64,000 bases of DNA from Marthasterias glacialis (GCA_911728455.2 OU452235.1:9410634-9474633), one strand, 5' to 3'; shown: positions 41,669 through 53,839, numbered from the stretch's first letter. A program made the numbers and translations. Notes: a model not told the origin generated them from the letters alone.

Positions 41669-43247
41669 AGCATATCAGCGTATCAACAGAGTATTTCACG
41701 TGACGTTGCTACTTCATTAAGTTGACACCGGTAGTGAACGGCAGTGATGACACGCACCGACGAATCTATTGTTCTCTGCTGCTGTAGGACACCAGATCAC
41801 AGTGCGTCTACACCGATCAGTTATAAAAATTAAACTAGGGCCAAATGTTTATAATGTCATAATGTTCAGTTAAATGAAGTAATCATCGAACACAGCTAAC
41901 GAGATACTGGATTATTATAGTTTTGTTATTAATGTTTTGGTTCGACTAACATCAACGGTTTTACAGCCCGGAAAACTCTTAAAACAGTTTGGCCTATGAC
42001 AAGAGTGGGTCGGACCATAGGTCATCATCGAGGTAAGCAGTCCAGTTTTCAGCGTTTGTTTGCAGTAATCACTTCGTTTAGTTGGAACTTGAATAATATT
42101 GTAAATTAGGTAAACCGAATTGTAAGGACTCAAGTGCCCCTTTCACGTTTAATATTATTTTGGTTTTGGCAGAATGAGCACAGAGAAAATCCATTAATTG
42201 GATTGGCCCTGGATTAGATTGTGGTAAAAGCTTATTGAAACCATTCTCAAGGATTTACATTACATTATGAGAAGATACATTACGTGTGTTTGACAGTACT
42301 GAACTTTAGATGACTGATGTACTCAATCACATTGCAGTTGCATTTGAGAAAATATTGGTATCTCTGCACAGGCCCCGGTTTAATATGGTTTATATTCTTA
42401 CTGCTAATTGTTTTGTTGTTGTTTATCTTGCCTTCGCGGATGAGATAAATGTTTGTATTAATACCATAGAGGTGTTTCCACTCTATCATTAACGCACAAG
42501 AATTGTTGTTGGCAAATGTTTGAAAGTTGCTTTCTGTTCTCTTTCCCTCTCCTGAATTAAATGGCCCAGTGACCGGGAAAATAATGTTCATGCGCCATGA
42601 CGCCTTGCACGCAGGTCACAAGCACGGACTGTACCACGCTCACCATTTTGGAAGTCATGTGTTTACATGTGTAAACGCCGTGTCGCCTAAGATTCACACT
42701 ACACTTTACCAAAATGGCGCAATCAAGATTATTGTGATATGACGTCTAGTGAATTGTGTCAATAGTTATTATCACCATCATCATGGCACCAACTAAGTTT
42801 AAGAATCGTAAAACAGTTTGGCTGCTCATTACTTATTTTATGAATGTAGACCTATATGAAATTGAAATATCAGATTTTCCACTGGTCATATTTATTTCCT
42901 TCCACCGTACATCCACAATGTTCGAATGTAAAGACGTGCGCCCCTCTATTATTTAAATGAGTGACTTGTATGGTTTATCGCAACATGCATTCAAATTTGC
43001 ATGAGGACGTCTTAGTATTAGCTTCCACTAAAGCTTTCTAGAACGTTCTCTGTGTTTTTGAGAACGTTTTGTACAATCGTGTGCCCTTGTCCCTTGTAGT
43101 CAAGATGACCCTAAGATACATCAATGGATCACGAAGAGCATATCTATGAGTATTTAAGTCCTAGGTCAAGGTTAAACTGTTCAGTTATGCCGTGACAAAG
43201 CAAGTGGTCTGTGAAGAAGACTATTCCACTTCCTGCACAACCAGAAC
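41669..43247. other. Intergenic
   Basis: No gene recognised. About 42708-42770 (AAAATGGCGCAA, then ATTATTGTGATATGA) resembles 52423-52470, a diverged dispersed repeat. Confidence 0.4.
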
Positions 43248-44050
43248 TACGAAGCCCCGGAAGGGACAGGGGTAAGAAAAAAATCTGTGGGCTAATTCGT
43301 TCCCACGAATTAGCTAATTCGTTCCCAGGAATTACTAATTCGTTCCCACGAATTACTAATTCGTTCCCACGAATTACTAATTCGTTCCCACGAATTAACA
43401 ATTCGTTCCCACGAATATTCGTGGTAACGAATTGTTAATTCGTGGGAACGAATTAGTAATTCGTGGGAACGAATTAGTAATTCGTGGGAACGAATTATTA
43501 ATTCGTGGGAACGAATTGTTAATTCGTGGGAACGAATTAGTAATTCGTGGGAACGAATTGTTAATTCGTGGGAACGAATTGTTAATTCGTGGGAACGAAT
43601 TGTTAATTCGTGGGAACGAATTAGTAATTCGTGGGAACGAATTATTAATTCGTGGGAACGAATTATTAATTCGTGGGAACGAATTGTTAATTCGTGGGAA
43701 CGAATTAGTAATTCGTGGGAACGAATTGTTAATTCGTGGGAACGAATTAGTAATTCGTGGGAACGAGTTAGCTAATTCGTGGGAACGAATTGTTAATTCG
43801 TGGGAACGAATTAGTAATTCGTGGGAACGAATTGTTAATTCGTGGGAACGAATTAGTAATTCGTGGGAACGAATTGTTAATTCGTGGGAACGAATTGTTA
43901 ATTCGTGGGAACGAATTGTTAATTCGTGGGAACGAATTAGTAATTCGTGGGAACGAATTAGCTAATTCGTGGGAACGAATTAGCTAATTCGTGGGAACGA
44001 ATTAGCCCACAGATTTTTTTTCTTACCCCTGTCCCTTCCGGGGCTTCGTA
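43248..44050. mobile_element. Foldback element with 21-bp palindromic repeats
   Basis: An 803-bp unit flanked by the direct repeat CAGAAC (43242-43247 and 44051-44056). Terminal inverted repeats of about 58 bp (TACGAAGCCCCGGAAGGGA inward) differ by one A in an A run. The interior is about 34 tandem 21-bp units, AATTCGTGGGAACGAATTAGT, each nearly self-complementary. The roughly six left units are oriented against the other 28, switching at about 43415-43430. No transposase. The open frames reading LIRGNEL or NSWERIS follow from the 21-bp period and are not genes. Confidence 0.88.
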
Positions 44051-44224
44051 CAGAACCACATTGTTCCACACCCCTAGAAAGCTTGTCCAAATCAGTTTGT
44101 GATTTCAGCCTGGCTTGTGGGTGCACTGAAATGCAAGTCGGCCAGCCAAAGCTAAAGACCCGCCTTAAGTTAGTATTTTTTCGTATTTGTATTTTTAGAG
44201 GGATGATGGTTTTGTGTAAAATGG

Positions 44225-44400
44225 TATTTTGCCTAATGCAAGCCCTGTTGGTAGATGTGTCAGAAGTCATATTAATAGTGAAAAAGTACTCATATTTGAT
44301 GGCCCAAGTACTCGTTAATGCGCACAACTCGGCCACCCAAATACACGGCAGTACTTGATACTCGTTTGAAAGTACTTGACTAAAACACTGTAAAATGCAT
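44225..44400 (-). repeat. GAGTAC-rich dispersed repeat, copy 2
   Basis: Inverse match to 19450-19600 (TGGGTGGCCGAGTTGTGC read on -, plus GAGTACTT motifs). Confidence 0.6.
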
Positions 44401-45225
44401 TGGTCAATGCGAAACACTAAACTTGTATGCCTATGTTACTGAATGAAATTTTTAAGAGACGTGTCTTAAGATTGAATATTACTCGTATGTCTGAGACTGA
44501 AATTCTCTTTCTGATATGCAGTGAGAACATGATAAAACCCGCGCTGTTTTCTATAAGCAAGTCTCAGTGATGTGTTGTGTGTTGATATCATCATCCGTTA
44601 CACTGAGAGATAATAAAGCTGTGTAACATCTGTGTAAAAGTGAGGATGTATTAGTCATGATGTCCGGCAATGTATTGTTGTGATAACCAAAGGCCCTTAA
44701 ACAGACCCCTGTGGCACACAATAACTGATTTGACATTTCATCCAATGAACTACGTGATAACGATAAATTGTGCAAATGATAATGTGAAACTGTCAAGAGC
44801 GACAGCTTGAATCCCAACCAGAAGCTGCAAACTACGTATGAGGATGTTATAATCATCATCTTTTGAAGGCCGCTGAGAGATCGGGTACAATGAGGGGACA
44901 TGCCCTTGATCGAAGAGAAGGAGGTTTGATAATTTGTGGGAGTGCTCGGTCTTTATTATTTAAAAGGAGAAAGGAAATACTCAGGAGTTCTATAATACCA
45001 CTTATTAGATATTGAGATAGTTTGTCTTGCCACGTCGACTGATGTTGTTGGAGAAATTGACTTGTCGATATAACAATACGACTTATTTTATGGGAAAAGT
45101 CGACTTGTCGAGGTATGTATCAAGCCAAGACGAGTTATTGATCTGAAAGGTCGACTCGATTTGCTTGATTAAGTCCATTCATCATTATGCTTTTCTTGAC
45201 AAGACCAAATTTTGAACCTAATTTT
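44401..45225. other. Intergenic
   Basis: No gene recognised. The frame at 44551-44901 (-) shows no domain. Confidence 0.4.
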
Positions 45226-46005
45226 TCACAAACCCACTCATGCGTGATTGTTTTTCACAGCAACTCGGGGTGTCTGTTACCCACACAGTCTGGCACCTAT
45301 AGACATGCTGATCTCTAACTGTTAAAGAGAGGCATTTTCGAGTATAGTCGTCTGCACCTGGGCCGAATTTCATGGCTCTGCTTGCCGCCGACAGACACAA
45401 CACAATACTAAAAGTGTGTACGTAAGGTGCGCCAGATTATTGCTTGCCTACCTATAGGTTGCTAAAAAAAACATAAATATTCACGCCTGACTGGGTTTGC
45501 GACTTGTAACCCAAGTCGTGAATATTAGCCTCGATATTGGCGTCAATATTTTCGGCTTGGGGTACAAGTTGTTAATATTGGCGTCAATATTGGCGTCAAT
45601 GTTTGCGAATTCGGAACATGTCATGAATATTGGCGTCAATAGTTGTGACTTGGGGCCAAATCGTGAATATTGGCGTCAATGTTGGCGTAAATAGTTTCGA
45701 CTTTGGGTAAAAAAAATCATGAATATTGGCGTCAATATTGGCGTCAATATTTGCAACTTGGGAGGCAAATCGTAAATAGTTTCGACTTGGGGTAAAAATC
45801 AACATTGCCGTCAACATTGGCGTAAATATTTGCGACTTGGGGTACAAGTCGTGAATATTGGCGTCAATATTTGCATCATGGGGCCAAGTCGTGAATATTG
45901 GCACAAATATTGGCATCAATATTTGTGACTTGGGGCAAAGTCGTGAATATTGGCTTCAAAATTGACGTCAATATTGGCGCCAATATTGGCATCAATATAT
46001 ATGTG
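45226..46005. mobile_element. Foldback-like element with GGCGTCAATATT array
   Basis: The 22-bp sequence TCACAAACCCACTCATGCGT... at 45226-45247 is repeated inverted at 45481-45502, enclosing about 230 bp. From 45503 to 46005 lies an array of GAATATTGGCGTCAATATT units (12-bp subperiod ATTGGCGTCAAT) alternating with GCGACTTGGGG. The enclosed block and the array both recur at 51690-52150 with the array inverted, so both are copies of one family organised as array, inverted repeat, core, inverted repeat, array. Confidence 0.65.
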
Positions 46006-47029
46006 CGATGTTCCTTTTAAAGCCACCATAGCTAAGAATGAATCCGTACATACTCATTATATTATGTCAGCAGCACCAGAACACGTTTTTTGTTCCACCT
46101 TTAGTTTTTCTATTTAGACGATTTATTGCATAACGTGTTAGGTGGGACAACCTGTTTGGTAACGTCTCAAACTTGCCAAACAACACCATCCCCCGATCTC
46201 ACGAAGCGCTACGACGCGTCGTAAACGAAAGATACGACCTGTTACATGTCTTAAGTTGCGATGCGTACAAAAACGATTTCATCAAAGTTTTGCGTCGGAT
46301 AACGACAACTAGGAAGAACACATGGAAAGTTATGATGACTCAAACAGTCGTCTTAAGAATGTGTTGTTTCATTTAATAACACGCAAATGCATGCAGAATG
46401 GCGTTGATGCTGCTTGATAACCGAGAAGCCGGAGGAGCACTGTGTAGTTCGCGACCGAACTAACCCTCTCGACATGATGATGAAATATTTCGTCGGTATA
46501 AATTAACCATTGTATATAGTTTCCAAGAATGTAACCACAAAGATCGACAGAAATTCTTACCAACAACGTTAAATACTTTCAACATACGATATTGCACTCT
46601 CCTCCAATCATTTTCCATGATCTCTCGCCGATGCGTCCATGGTGCGCGGAACGGCACTGAGTGTCTGCAATCTTAAATGAACTATATACACGACTGTTTC
46701 ATGACCGAGTTGTATACAACACAAAACAGCCGCACAACTTTAGCAGTTCATCCTCGTCCAAAAAATTGTTTTTATTAAAAGTGAAGGTGGTTTCGAGTTT
46801 CGACTCGTCGCGCTTACGACGTGTATGGCGAAAAGGATTTTAAAGCACGTCGCAACCGCGACGTGTCTTAGGTGTGCGACGCATCGCAAACCCTACGATG
46901 CATTGCTTCTTGCGATGAGTTTAATGAAATCGGGGGCTGAACAAACCAATTACAGTTTGGTCAGGATATTTTATTGTTTTTGTAGTTTTTTTAACCCCAC
47001 CCATTTTCTTTTATAGAATCGTGTTTTAG
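46006..47029. other. Intergenic
   Basis: No gene recognised. About 46800-46920 contains several TCGCG/ACGACG motifs reminiscent of the GC-rich foldback arrays, but without a period. Frames here have no domain. Confidence 0.35.
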
Positions 47030-47699
47030 TTAATTTTTGTGCAACAAGAATCCACAAAAAGGATCAGAATCACTAGATACCTTCTCGAGCACGGACAAAT
47101 TAACTTGGTTTCCGTAGTGTAATGAAGCGACCGCACTGTTGCTCACGTACATGATGAGACCTGTGGCTTTGACCATCCCTGAAGCAATTGTTTGACCGTT
47201 CTTACTTAGCTTCACTAACAGGGAAGTCTCCTTGTTTGCTTTCCATTTTAATAAAGAAATCATAAAGAAGTATGTTCCTGGTACGGTACACGTTAACATG
47301 CAACTGGTCAAGTTGAACTCTGACCTTTCCTCTGAAAACGATAGTTTTTTTTTTAAATTGCAGGGGATCCCATGCATATAAAGAGGAGAAAATGGTATTC
47401 CTCACTGCAGTGAAGGCAGACCGTCGTGTACTACATTCACCTGCTTAACCCTTCTGTCCAGCTGGTCCAGGTTCACCTCTTTCCCCTCAAACCATCCCTC
47501 CCAGGCAGACCCTGATTTCCCCTTTAGCGCCAAAAGGACCAAGATTGCCTACCAAGCCATTTATTCCAGGCAGCCCAGGTTGTCTGGGTGGGCCTGAGCA
47601 ACATGAGTTACCGCTGTTACCCTGCTGTGTTGTAGCGTCAGCTATGAGCACAACTTGCACCAGAGCAGAAACAAGACTCTTGGTCATTGTAAGCTCCAT
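47030..47699 (-). pseudogene. C1qDC-4 pseudogene
   Basis: A broken fourth paralogue on -. The start is intact: acceptor TTTGCAG|ATG at 47699, signal peptide and NSCC. The stalk is cut to about 15 Gly-X-Y triplets. Breaks: the frame shifts near 47510 and again near 47480, a TAA replaces a Glu codon in the GQKG-AGECS segment (about 47455), and a further frameshift lies at the 10-nt T run 47345-47354 inside the C1q head. AFTAVR, CTVPGTYFF and CGFLLHKN remain recognisable. No functional C1q protein can be made from it. Confidence 0.85.
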
Positions 47700-47704
47700 C
47701 TGCA

Positions 47705-48016
47705 AAATTAAGAATTAGATAAACAGAAGATCTCAGCTGTGTCAGCAAACAATGAAAAAAGAGGGCACGGGGAAGGTTACAGCCGATGTTCGATTGCATT
47801 ATGGATGCCTTCTATGATGTTAATGTTCTACGTAGTTTGTTTAAATAGTTTTGAAAAGCAATCACGTCTCCTTTGTGCAAAACAAAAGGCCAGAAATGTG
47901 AAATACAACTTACAACAAATTTACAGCTAGTATAATTTTAACTGGAACAGCGCTAGTACTGCAAGGGCGTATCCATTCCTCCAAAAACGATATTAAGTTG
48001 GTGTAAATGACCGTCT
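47705..48016. other. Upstream of the C1qDC-4 pseudogene
   Basis: No promoter or first exon like those at 10.1 and 36.0 kb was found upstream, here or farther right. Confidence 0.4.
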
Positions 48017-48120
48017 GTTACAACTGATAATGTAATAACCATTAGCATTATCGGTTGGTGATACACTATCGGTCAATTTGTAATACATTATCGGTAGGTT
48101 ACAACATTATCAGTTGTAAC
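48017..48120. repeat. Inverted repeat with ATTATCGGT units
   Basis: GTTACAACTGATAATGT (48017-48033) and its exact complement (48104-48120) enclose three ATTATCGGT/ACTATCGGT units. A small hairpin; class unknown. Confidence 0.75.
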
Positions 48121-49039
48121 ACGTCTACATACTGTTTCCACATGGAGATGGGCGTACAGGCGTGTACAAACGTGGGTGTTGTCTTGATGGGGATTGTTGA
48201 AATATTTCTTCATTTGCTAAGCTATCGGGTGTTTTTTGTGAAAACCACTTTTTTTTGAAGGACCACAAATCCAGGGGGATAATCCTATGGACCATCCCAC
48301 CCTGAACAAAAAGTGGGTGGATATATCCCCCTGGTATTTACGCCCATGACGCGACGGTACTGTCATTGAGTAGCGACGGCAAGACCTGACGGAACGACGC
48401 AGCGGGCGACGCGACAACACGAAGCGACGAGCTTCTTTAGAACAACCACAGTAAACACTTAGATTTGTTAGTAATGTTTCCTTATCTTTTGGGGAATGTA
48501 TTTCATCATTTTTAGTGAGCAGGCGAGCTCCTCTGTGAAACTGAGGTCCAGATTAGTTTCGGTGGGAAAATCACAACAACACTGTGGAAGTTGCTTGTTT
48601 CCTTGAAGTTTAAGTGCCGAAGTCAGGCCGCTTACATGGCTATATTGATTGATACATTTGAAATGCCCATCAAAAATGTATGACACCCTTAAATTTTTGT
48701 GTAAAGTTAGGTGAACTATTAACTGTTATTAGTTTGCATCTTCACAGAAAAAGATGATGTCTTTAGTTGAATAAAACACTAAACAAATATTAGCTTTGTA
48801 AAAAATATGATTACTTCATGTAAATGATCGTAAACGTCGGCGTTAAAGAATCAACCAAATTTAAGAAAAATATTTTTCTTATTATATATTTGGGGTGTAA
48901 AGAAAGGCCCTACTTGGAATTCAAGCAATTTAAGCGACAGCTCAAGTCATGCTGCATAATATACCGGTAACACTTGCATCAAATATAACAACCACGCGGG
49001 TCATCTTGCAAATGAATCAGGACCCGATCGACGACCCTC
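48121..49039. other. Intergenic with a decayed GC-rich array fragment
   Basis: Positions 48347-48430 (GACGCGACGGTACTG..., GCGACGCGACAACACGAAGC) look like a degenerate piece of the 21-bp GACGCGAC array. Nothing else recognised. Confidence 0.45.
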
Positions 49040-49044
49040 CTTTT

Positions 49045-49210
49045 TGAATCCGTAATTACGAATTGCGAATCCGTAATAACGGATTGTGAATCCGTAATTA
49101 CGGATTGTGAATCCGTAATAACGGATTGTGAATCCGTAATACGGACTGTGAATCCGTAATAACGGATTGTGAATCCGTAATAACGGATTCGAATCCGTAA
49201 TAACGAATTT
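49045..49210. repeat. 21-bp palindromic array GAATCCGTAATAACGGATTGT
   Basis: About eight units of 21 bp (one shortened) in which AATCCGT and ACGGATT are inverted half-sites around a 3-4 nt spacer. Same architecture and period as the 43.3-kb array but with different half-sites. No flanking terminal inverted repeats were found, so it may be the remnant core of a foldback element. Confidence 0.85.
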
Positions 49211-50807
49211 GAATTTTTTATTTTTGTTGGCGCTAATGGGCTTTCGTAGTGCTGTATGTAGTAAGCACTATCATTAAAATTGGTGTTGTCTTCACTCAGG
49301 CCAAGCAACAAATAAAAACAGTGTCTCGTCAGGGCTTTTTGACAAAAAGAAGTAGTTGTAGGTTTGGGTTCGTTTTATGACTGGAATACATAGTTTTACC
49401 AGTGTCTGGTCCTTAAAAGTGAACCAAAATATATGCGCCGTGACACCTTCACTGGTTGTACCCCGTACCCCAGTCTCAACTGTCTGAACCCATGGTGCCA
49501 CAATGTCCAGTACATGCACATCAATCTTATTTACAGCAGAGATTTTGCAGAATAACTAAGTTACAGAACTGCATTCTACCGAAACTCATTGAAGTTTTGA
49601 AATCAAATCTGATATTGTGATGTTATGTTGCCCTTTTCCTAAAATACCGGACTTTCCACTTGCTGTTGTTTTGTAGACGACGAAATTTCATATGTTCCAT
49701 ATGTTAGCTAGAAACTTTGTGTTTGTGAGATTTATGAGGGTGTGCGGGCTAAACAAATGAACATCAACAGCTAAACAAGGTTTTGGTTGTCATTATGATC
49801 ACAACAAATTCAACATAAAGCATCATAATATATTTTCTCATTTGAACTTCCGGTTTGAACAGGCAGCAAGATCAAATCAGGTCATCGCCGTTCAAAACAC
49901 TATTGCGTGTCAAATTTTTTAAATAATGAAAAGATTTAAATCATAACAGCAGTGGTCATCCATAATAATATGAGTTTTTTAATATTAACTATTTTTAGCG
50001 TAATATGACACTTGACAACGTCATCATTACGTCAACGCTTAGCTCTCTTATAGGCTATGTATTTGTAGAATTTTGTAAGAGTTTGAGCTTGCAACGTGTT
50101 TTTAGAAATAAGCAGCTTTTTAAAATATGTCACCTGAGGGTGCTGTTAAATTTAACAACGCGTTTGATAACTCGTACATTTCAACTTCTGGTTAATAGGA
50201 CCAGAATACAGGGTCAATCTGGAGTCATGATAATGTAATTTTGATTAGTTATTCGAAATCTTTCATAAGACATATAAGTTGTTTTAGGTAGTTCTGATGT
50301 AGTTCAGAAGATAATAAACTTTAAAATTACCGTAATTCAGCACCTTGACAACGTCATCATGACGTCATTATAAAATGTGTATCTCCCAGTTAGGTTCTAG
50401 CTATCTGTGAAGCTTCAAGTCAATGTGATTTTTGTAAGTCTGCAATTGTTAGTGAATAAACACCGGTCAGAAAAGCGGATATACACCCGGTCAGAAGAAG
50501 AAGAAGAAGAACTAGTATTTAGTGTTTTTGAAGTCAAAAACATTAGGGTTTTATGAAACATTACAAAATCAAAATGTAACAATTAATAAGGTTTCGTCAC
50601 ATAGATAGCCATTCGGACAAAAAAATCGTCATACAGGAAGCAAGGTCAAACCAGGTCATCACCGTTCATGAAAGTACTGCTTTATCTTTCCGTTTAAATA
50701 ACGCCGGTTATTCTGATTTAATTTTTGAAATCACAAAATTAGTTGGACACGATGTTGCTTGTAGTTTAATTAAGTTATATAAGAGTTGGGCTTATAATCT
50801 GTTTCAA
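49211..50807. other. Intergenic with a diverged duplication
   Basis: No gene recognised. About 49868-49900 (GCAAGATCAAATCAGGTCATC) resembles 50640-50672. ACTTGACAACGTCATCAT at about 50008 resembles 50344. Together they suggest an old approximately 770-bp duplication. A short GAA run lies at 50497-50511. Confidence 0.4.
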
Positions 50808-51400
50808 TTCACCCTATCAGGACCGGTTTTTTTTATGTACGGGGACCGAGGGGCACATTGTGCCATCCTCCTACCCCCCCCCTTGTATTTTCCAAAGTGT
50901 TCTACCGGTTTTGATTAAACTTGCCACAAATGTTTATTTCACAGAGTTCTGACGTTAAACAAAAGAATTTAAAAATGTCACTAGAGGGCGTTTGGGACTT
51001 TTTTGGCCATTGTTGGTCAAAAATCGTCTTTTCCCCATAACTTCAGTATTTTTCGTCCGATTGTTTTGAAACTTGGCAAACTTGTACACTTCAACAAAAT
51101 CAATATAATTCGAACCTAATTTAGAACTGATGTTACCGTTGGGGGTTATAATCCATTAATTTATCCCATTTGGGGGAATGTTGCGTTTTTTCACTTAAAA
51201 ATCAAATTGGCCACTGCCAAGGGCCAAGAGAGCAATGGCTTGGTTGACAAACCTTAACATGTTTTGGGTCTAAACAGTAAGAAAGTAGCATGTTGGAAAT
51301 GTTCAATTGTTCAAAAAAAACAGTTAGGAATTTTTACCATTAACAGTGTGTAGTACAGATATTTTCAAGTCCAAAAACTAACAGTATTTATTTTTTGTAA
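50808..51400 (+). mobile_element. piggyBac-like non-autonomous element, copy 3, truncated
   Basis: Begins TTCACCCTATCAGGACCGG, one base from the TTAA-led terminus of copy 1, then GGGGCACATTGTGCC. It follows copy 1 (CCAAAGTGTTC, CACTAGAGGGCG, GAAACTTGGCAAACTTGTAC) to about 51330 and only weakly beyond. The right terminal repeat and second TTAA are missing. Confidence 0.7.
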
Positions 51401-51689
51401 TATAAAGGCAACAGAACGAAGCGTCGAATGGTTAAATGGCTAACGGATCAGTCTTCAAATGTGGGTTGTCTGTACTCATATGGATAGTTCCCACTTGACG
51501 TCGCCGTCACGTCTTCTGTAGCCTCGTCCGCCTTCCTTATTGTTAAAGGTTTTAGACACTGGTGTAACTTCTCCGATCATTGTCTGTTCGTTCCACTTAT
51601 TTATTTTATTTTTTTATGAAATATACATACAGGGTTGGCGCACTTCCATTTTGGATCCCTTAATGCAAGATCTTGACGATTGCTATTCA

Positions 51690-52150
51690 CGCTTTGTACC
51701 CCAAGTCACAAATATTGACGCCAATATTGACGCCAATATTCACAACTTTGCCCCAAGTCGTAAATATTGACGACAATATTGACGCCAAAATTCACGACAT
51801 GGTCCCATGTCGCAAATATTTACGCCAATACTGGCGCCAATATTCACGACAGCGGCCCAGTGTCGCAAACATTTACGCCAATGTTGGCGACAATATTCAT
51901 GACATGGCCCCATGTCGCAAATATTTACTCCAATATTGACGCCAATGTTCACGACATAGCCCATTGTCGCAAACCCACTCAGGCGTGAATTTGTTTTTCA
52001 CAGCAACTTGGGGTGTTCGTTACTCTCACAGTCTGGCACCTAGGCACTCTGATCTCCGACTGTTAACGCGTAGCGCTCTCGAGTATAGTCGTCAGCTGCA
52101 CCTGGACCCAATTACATGGCTCTGCTTACCGCCGGATTCTGCGATTGCGG
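51690..52150 (-). mobile_element. Foldback-like GGCGTCAATATT family, copy 2
   Basis: The array 51695-51966 is the inverse of the 45.5-46.0 kb array (ATTGACGCCAATATT units alternating with CCCCAAGTCGC). Next is TCGCAAACCCACTCAGGC (51967-51988), then the core block (CACAGTCTGGCACCTA, TCGAGTATAGTCGTC) shared with 45250-45400. The outer inverted repeat and second array are missing here. Confidence 0.65.
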
Positions 52151-52967
52151 TTAACATTCGGAACCTTTATATTTGAATAGAATTTATTTGATTTTTTTTT
52201 TTAAACTACATAGAAATAAGTAAAATCTGACTTTATTAGTTTGCGTTGGTGTGACGACCTGCGTTTTTTATTTTCAAACATCTAGAAAAAACGCAGGCGT
52301 CAACGTTGTCCTTACCTATCCTGGATTAGTGCAGTTATTGTATTAATGGAGATCAGTGGTGAGCGCCGCGTTGCCTTAAATACCCACAACACTGTAAAAT
52401 GCACTGTGACATTGACTTCAAAAATGGCGCAACGAAGATTATTCTGTTGATGAGGTCAGGTGATTTGGGTTAATAGCTGGTAGCAATAGACGCCATCTTT
52501 GATGACAATATATCTACTATGGCCTTAAGCTGCGTCAAGCTCTGTAAAGTTCAACATAGCTTGAGGTGCTTATTAACCAATCATTGGAGGAGTTTATGGA
52601 ACGCACGCGTGCCGCGCGCATCACTTACGCGTCAAACACACTAGACCTTATGCATTGACGTCATCCAGCTGCCATCTTAGAGGTAAAACGCTGATGAAAC
52701 AATGGAAACGCACCGATTTGTACGCGCGGCGCCGGGATTGGCCATTGAACAGCCTCCTTTTGACCTCTAGGCAAGGGCGCCCTACTTAACTGACGTCATT
52801 TGCATAAGGTATATTGTGCACTCAAAAAAATGTGCAGTCATTGTCTTGGCTGGATTTCCCATTGTTGACGTTATGTGCAACATTCTAACAAATAGTCAGC
52901 CTTGTGATTGGATTTTTACCAGAACGAGATTCTCTATACCCATAGCAACCGGTGTATAAATTCCTAA
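52151..52967. other. Intergenic
   Basis: No gene recognised. Confidence 0.4.
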
Positions 52968-53300
52968 TAGACCGATTGCGCGACAATGTTGACTTGACCC
53001 CCCCCCCCCCCCCCCATTGGGTATAACGCCGTACAGCTGATGGCAAAATACGTGTAAAGAGATAGGCCGTGACATAGAGTGAACTCGAAAACAGTCGATT
53101 TTACTTTTGTTAAGTGATAAATTAGTTAATTAGCCCCTTTATTTAAAGTATTATGTTGTGGCATTAATTTAAAACACATCTCTGTTTCATAATTTAACAG
53201 AATTCTACTAAGAAGAGGTTTTTCTAGCCATGCACTACCGGCGTCGGACGACTATTATGTAGCCACCCGTCTGTTTGTTTGAAATGTAGGCCTAAATCAC

Positions 53301-53338
<38 letters not shown>

Positions 53339-53782
53339 AACAAACAAAGGATAAACAACGTTGGAAAAGTGAGCATTAAAATATAGCCTTGCAGAATTTC
53401 AAATAGGCAAAGGAATCACACAGTTTTGGAAAACAATGTCTTTGGAGGATTTCAGCTTCAAAACTTTGAAATTTGTGTGTTGGTGATCGCAGTCGTCTGG
53501 CCTAAAGTTCCGTCGTGCGCTGTACACATCGTGCACATTTATACAGTACTTTTACAATTTTCAAGACTTGCTGGAACTGTCCTTACTGGCTTTATTCAGC
53601 CACTTGAAGGTCTTTGGTACAAATTCTGGAAAATCTTTCACAGATTTCGAGCAAGAAAAGCCTCGATCGAATAAACTAAATGCATTAATCATCGTGTATC
53701 GTACCGCCCTTTCCTATGGAGGATGTCGTGTGTGTTTAAATTAAGGTGGTTACGTGACGCGGGTTGCGCAATCGGTCTATTA
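52968..53782. mobile_element. Mariner-like non-autonomous element, copy B
   Basis: Bounded by inverted termini TAATAGACCGATTGCGC on the left (about 52966-52982) and its complement on the right (about 53766-53782), with TA on both sides as a possible TA duplication. It includes a C run (52999-53015) and a 33-nt A run (53304-53336). The frame 53426-53674 lies in the shared repeat and has no domain. Its inverse partner is at 40745-41420. Superfamily is inferred from TA alone. Confidence 0.55.
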
Positions 53783-53839
53783 ACGGTAGTTAGACGTCTA
53801 GGCACAATATGTGCATGGGTGTTTTGATATTTTTTTCGC

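Noticed and set aside
43432..43987. Long repetitive open frames LIRGNEL / NSWERIS
   Set aside because: They exist because the repeat unit is 21 bp (seven codons). All frames of the array stay open and there are no start or splice signals.
48729..48748. Stretch like part of C1qDC exon 1 (GTTTGCATCTTCACAG)
   Set aside because: About 17 matching bases only, on +, with no TATA box or GTAAGT donor, and no + strand C1q exon downstream.
53426..53674. 82-residue frame in the mariner-like element
   Set aside because: Not open in the related copy at 41 kb and without transposase motifs.
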